Positions 61,215-64,000 of a stretch of 64,000 nucleotides of DNA are shown here, one piece after another. The position numbers were made by a program, and so were the translations under genes. The notes under the pieces were generated by a model that was not told the origin of the DNA, made no database searches, and saw only the letters and a program-made list of their open reading frames with translations. Each line of letters opens with the position of its first letter. Within the stretch, counting starts at the first letter, position 1. Origin of the DNA: CAJQQK01 sp051010015 (lineage in GTDB: Bacteria; Pseudomonadota; Alphaproteobacteria; Rhizobiales; Hyphomicrobiaceae); contig JBPCVZ010000098.1 in NCBI GenBank assembly GCA_051010015.1, forward strand, positions 26,653 to 90,652. The letters are read 5' to 3'.

Positions 61215-63257
61215 TCACGCGTATTGGCACAGCCGCAATGCGTCGAGGATCGCGGAATGGATGTTGCGGCTCGAAACGGCGTCGCCGATGCGATGCAGCT
61301 CGAAGCCGTCTGACGATGAGGCACCAACGGCATGTTGCGGCTGGCCGGCAACGAGTGTCTCGAGCGCCGTTACGCCATCGTTGGTGGATGCGGACTGCAG
61401 GTCGAAGAAGACATCCGCCGCAGGAAGGGTGCCGTAGTCGAAAATGACCTGGCCGGCGGCATGTTCGCTGACGTCGCCGGTCAACTCGTTCTGCAAGACG
61501 GCGATCAATTGGTTGCCTTGTGAACGCACCTCGCGCAGTTGTTCTTCAAACTGGATCGGGATGTCGGCCTCGCGCGCCCATTTGCGCCAGATGACCCGTT
61601 CGGAATAAGCCTGTTCGGCGGCAAGTGTTTCATCGATCGAGGCGAAGCGCACCCGTGCCCCCTTGCGGTGGCAGAACTCTGCTGCGCTGAGCGCGACGTG
61701 GCGGCCGGTGCCGTCGACGACGAGGACGTCGTCACCCGGCGCGACGGTGCCGCTGAGGATATCCCAGGCGCTGGTGACGTGGTCATGGCCGGGCAGCCAG
61801 TCAAGGTTGGGCACGCCGCCGGTGGCGACGATCACCAAATCAGGGTTTTCCGCGCGCACGTCGTCGGCGGTCGCAAGCGTATTGAGGCGCTGGTCGACAC
61901 CGAGGTGGGCGGCTTCCTCGGCGCGCCAGGTGACGATGCCGAGCATGTCCTTGCGCCAGCCGGCTTCGGCGGCGAGCAGGACCTGGCCACCCGGTCTTGC
62001 CGCGGCTTCGAAGAGGACAACGTCATGGCCGCGCTCGCCGCAGACGCGGGCGGCTTCGAGGCCGGCCGGGCCGGCGCCGACGATGACGACCTTGCGCCTG
62101 GCCTTGGCAGGCTCGATGACGTGGCGCAGGACGCCCTCGCGGCCCGTCGCCGGGTTGTGCAGGCAGGCGGGACGCAGCTCGCTCATACAGTGGGTGGCGC
62201 CGACGCAGGGCCGGATGCGCGCTTCGTCGCCGGCGGCGAGCTTTGCGACCAGGTGCGGGTCGGCGATGTGCGCACGCGTCATGCCGACCAGGTCGAGCAG
62301 GCCTTCGCGTACGGCATGACGCGCGGTTGCGATGTCGGTGATGCGTGCAGCGTGGAATACCGGCAGCGAGGTCTGCTGCTTGAAGGCGGCGGCTTTCTCG
62401 AGCCAGGGCGCGAGCGGCGAGGACATGCCGGGCATGTTGTCGACGGCGAGGCTGATCTGAGTATCCATGCGCCCATAGATGGCGTTGAAGAAATCGACCA
62501 TGCCGGAGGCTTCGAAGACCTCGGCGATGGCGACACAATCGTCGAAGCCGAGGCCGGCATCGTGGCCCTCGTCGACGATGAAGCGGAAGCCGACGATGAA
62601 CTCATCGCCAACCGCTTTGCGTATGGCCTCGAAGACTTCGAGGCCGAAGCGGCAGCGGTTTTCGAGCGAGCCGCCGTATCGGTCGGTCCGGTGATTGGTG
62701 GCCGGCGACAGGAACTGGCCGATGAGGTGGGCGCCGGACAGCGTTTCGACGCCGTCGAGACCACCGTCCTTGCAGCGCCGGGCGGCGTCCGCGAAGGCGG
62801 CGGTGACGCGCTTGAAATCGGCAGCCTCCATCTCTTTCGGAATGCTGCGGTGCAGCGTCTCGCGGATGACCGAGGGCGCGATGGTCGGCAGGAACGCGCC
62901 CTTGTTGCTTTCCCCGCGCCGGCCGAGGTGCGTGATCTGGCACATCAAGGCGGCGCCGTGGGCGTGGACGCGACGCGACAGGTTCTGCAGATGCGGGACG
63001 ACCTCGTCGACCCCGACATTGAGCTGTTGGAATACGGACGGCGAGTCGATCGCGACATTCGACGAGCCGCCGAACATGGCAAGGCCGATGCCGCCCTTGG
63101 CTTTCTCTTCGTAGTAGGCCTGGTAGCGTTCGCGCGGCATGCCGCCTTCTTCGAGGCCGCAGGCATGGCTCGTGCCCATGATGCGATTGCGCAGGCGCAG
63201 ATGCCCGAGTTGGAAAGGCTGTAACAAGGGGTCGGTCGGCTTTGACGGCTGGGTCAT
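61215..63257 (-). CDS. NADH:flavin oxidoreductase (StcD/N-methylproline demethylase-like)
   Basis: A 680 aa flavoprotein: an old yellow enzyme FMN barrel (about 1-370, with MCQITHLGRRG and TDRYGGSLENRCRFGLEV), an iron-sulfur linker (CVGATHCMSELRPACLHNPATGRE), then an FAD/NADH domain (VVIVGAGPAGLEAARV). The linker spacing, with one Cys replaced compared with 2,4-dienoyl-CoA reductase, is like StcD-type demethylases of methylated prolines. It therefore probably removes an N-methyl group from a betaine-derived compound. It is followed upstream by a TauD-type dioxygenase gene. Confidence 0.83.
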   Translation of the reverse strand: MTQPSKPTDPLLQPFQLGHLRLRNRIMGTSHACGLEEGGMPRERYQAYYEEKAKGGIGLAMFGGSSNVAIDSPSVFQQLNVGVDEVVPHLQNLSRRVHAHGAALMCQITHLGRRGESNKGAFLPTIAPSVIRETLHRSIPKEMEAADFKRVTAAFADAARRCKDGGLDGVETLSGAHLIGQFLSPATNHRTDRYGGSLENRCRFGLEVFEAIRKAVGDEFIVGFRFIVDEGHDAGLGFDDCVAIAEVFEASGMVDFFNAIYGRMDTQISLAVDNMPGMSSPLAPWLEKAAAFKQQTSLPVFHAARITDIATARHAVREGLLDLVGMTRAHIADPHLVAKLAAGDEARIRPCVGATHCMSELRPACLHNPATGREGVLRHVIEPAKARRKVVIVGAGPAGLEAARVCGERGHDVVLFEAAARPGGQVLLAAEAGWRKDMLGIVTWRAEEAAHLGVDQRLNTLATADDVRAENPDLVIVATGGVPNLDWLPGHDHVTSAWDILSGTVAPGDDVLVVDGTGRHVALSAAEFCHRKGARVRFASIDETLAAEQAYSERVIWRKWAREADIPIQFEEQLREVRSQGNQLIAVLQNELTGDVSEHAAGQVIFDYGTLPAADVFFDLQSASTNDGVTALETLVAGQPQHAVGASSSDGFELHRIGDAVSSRNIHSAILDALRLCQYA

Positions 63258-63269
63258 GCGGCAGGCCTG

Positions 63270-64000
63270 CTACAACGGTAACTGATAGGGTTTTCCCGGC
63301 GGCCAGATGCCGCCGCGCAAGGCACCGGGTGCGGTGTGCCCGAACAGAACTTCATAGTCGTCCGGCAGGGCGCGGCTGTTCGGCATGGCAAGCCATAGCC
63401 GCAGCAGTAGGCGTTTTTGACCGGTCGAGAGGTCGTCTTCGAACGGGTCGCGGGCGTGGTAGATGACGTGGTTGTTGAGCAGCTGGATGTCGCCGGGCTG
63501 CAAGGTCATCTCGTAGCACAGTTCGGTGGCGATATCGTTGAGCACGTCGAGGGCTTCGTTTTGGCTGTCTCTGAGGCGCGGGACATCCGGATTGGTCTGT
63601 GAGGCTTCGATGTAGGTGCGCGAATAATGGCTGGTGAACTTGCCGTTGCGGATCGCGAACACCGGCAGCATGTAGTGCACGGAAGCATCGGATGCTTCCT
63701 CGCCAAAACGGCTGCGCGGATAGGGCGTGAACAGCTCATCGAGCAGATCCGGGCGGCGCGCCAGCAATGCGTTGTGAATGGCGGGGATGCTGGCGATCTT
63801 GGAATGCCCGCCGCGGGCGGCCTGGCTGATACAGATCAGCGAGACGACATCGCAGCGATCGGTGTGAAAGCGCAGGCCGCCCGTCGAGAGCGCGCGTGAG
63901 CGCGACGAACGGAAACCTTCGCCGGCGTCGTTGGTGTCGATGACGCCGTAGTCCTTCGACCGGGCACCTTCGTCCTCGATGTGCATCAGGCGCTGGCCGC
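63270..64000 (-). CDS. TauD/TfdA-family Fe(II)/2-oxoglutarate dioxygenase, 5' end outside window
   Basis: The C-terminal 240 or so residues of a non-haem iron dioxygenase. The HxD metal motif is FHTDRCD, the distal His is in NNHVIYHARDPFED, and the 2-oxoglutarate Arg is likely in RLLLRLWLAM. The frame is open to base 64000 (GQRLMHIEDEG precedes), so the start is missing. It ends 13 bp before the StcD-like gene, so the two form an operon and may act on one methylated or amino acid substrate. Confidence 0.85.
   Translation of the reverse strand, partial: GQRLMHIEDEGARSKDYGVIDTNDAGEGFRSSRSRALSTGGLRFHTDRCDVVSLICISQAARGGHSKIASIPAIHNALLARRPDLLDELFTPYPRSRFGEEASDASVHYMLPVFAIRNGKFTSHYSRTYIEASQTNPDVPRLRDSQNEALDVLNDIATELCYEMTLQPGDIQLLNNHVIYHARDPFEDDLSTGQKRLLLRLWLAMPNSRALPDDYEVLFGHTAPGALRGGIWPPGKPYQLPL

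Noticed and set aside
61539..63224. A 561-codon open frame on the plus strand
   Set aside because: Antisense of the flavin oxidoreductase; long only because the gene is GC-rich at third positions.

Overview
The window looks like the chromosome of a metabolically versatile alphaproteobacterium, probably Hyphomicrobiales or a close relative. The evidence is the cysG-DUF2849-cysI sulfite reductase operon, a DUF1127 protein, FixK/FNR-type boxes, several TRAP transporters, HyuAB, and paired acyl-CoA dehydrogenases. No rRNA, tRNA, CRISPR array, insertion sequence or phage gene is visible.

Layout. (1) 1-9.2 kb: a split biotin-dependent carboxylase locus with two carboxyltransferase paralogues, a biotin carboxylase, a divergent biotin carrier protein and a LarA-like (DUF2088) protein, beside a DctPQM TRAP transporter. 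(2) 9.5-20.3 kb: a luciferase-like monooxygenase and a GYD protein, then hydantoinase/oxoprolinase HyuAB, a DUF1445 (D-glutamate cyclase-like) protein, a TAXI-type TRAP system and an SDR. (3) 20.3-27.7 kb: a beta-oxidation-like operon (enoyl-CoA hydratase, acyl-CoA ligase, two acyl-CoA dehydrogenases, thiolase) followed by a secreted HET-C/phospholipase-like protein. (4) 27.8-33.1 kb: choline-sulfatase, amidase, PdxH and a DAO-family oxidoreductase. (5) 33.2-52.3 kb: an accessory block with an HlyD-ABC exporter, c-type cytochromes, a VIT transporter, an amino-acid permease, a quinone-reductase-like flavoprotein, a two-domain kinase, MAPEG, an exported histone-like protein, DUF1127, OsmC, DUF1326/DUF2182 and two regulators. 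Several of its genes carry FNR/FixK-like boxes, suggesting oxygen control. (6) 52.4-57.2 kb: an assimilatory sulfite reductase operon ending in a DUF934-ferredoxin reductase fusion. (7) 57.2-64 kb: an L,D-transpeptidase, a two-gene operon ending in a UGSC-family selenoprotein, a GNAT, a StcD-like flavoprotein demethylase and a TauD-type dioxygenase cut by the window edge.

The strongest special finding is at 59634-60155. Two apparently separate small reading frames are one gene interrupted by an in-frame UGA. The UGA is followed by Gly-Ser-Cys, with a SECIS-like hairpin 11 nt downstream and a terminator after the real stop. Other notable points are a carboxyltransferase paralogue with Glu in place of the presumed carbamylated Lys, a LarA homologue lacking the cofactor-tethering Lys, a DUF934-FNR fusion, a frameshifted ABC permease, and a highly basic exported histone-H1-like protein.
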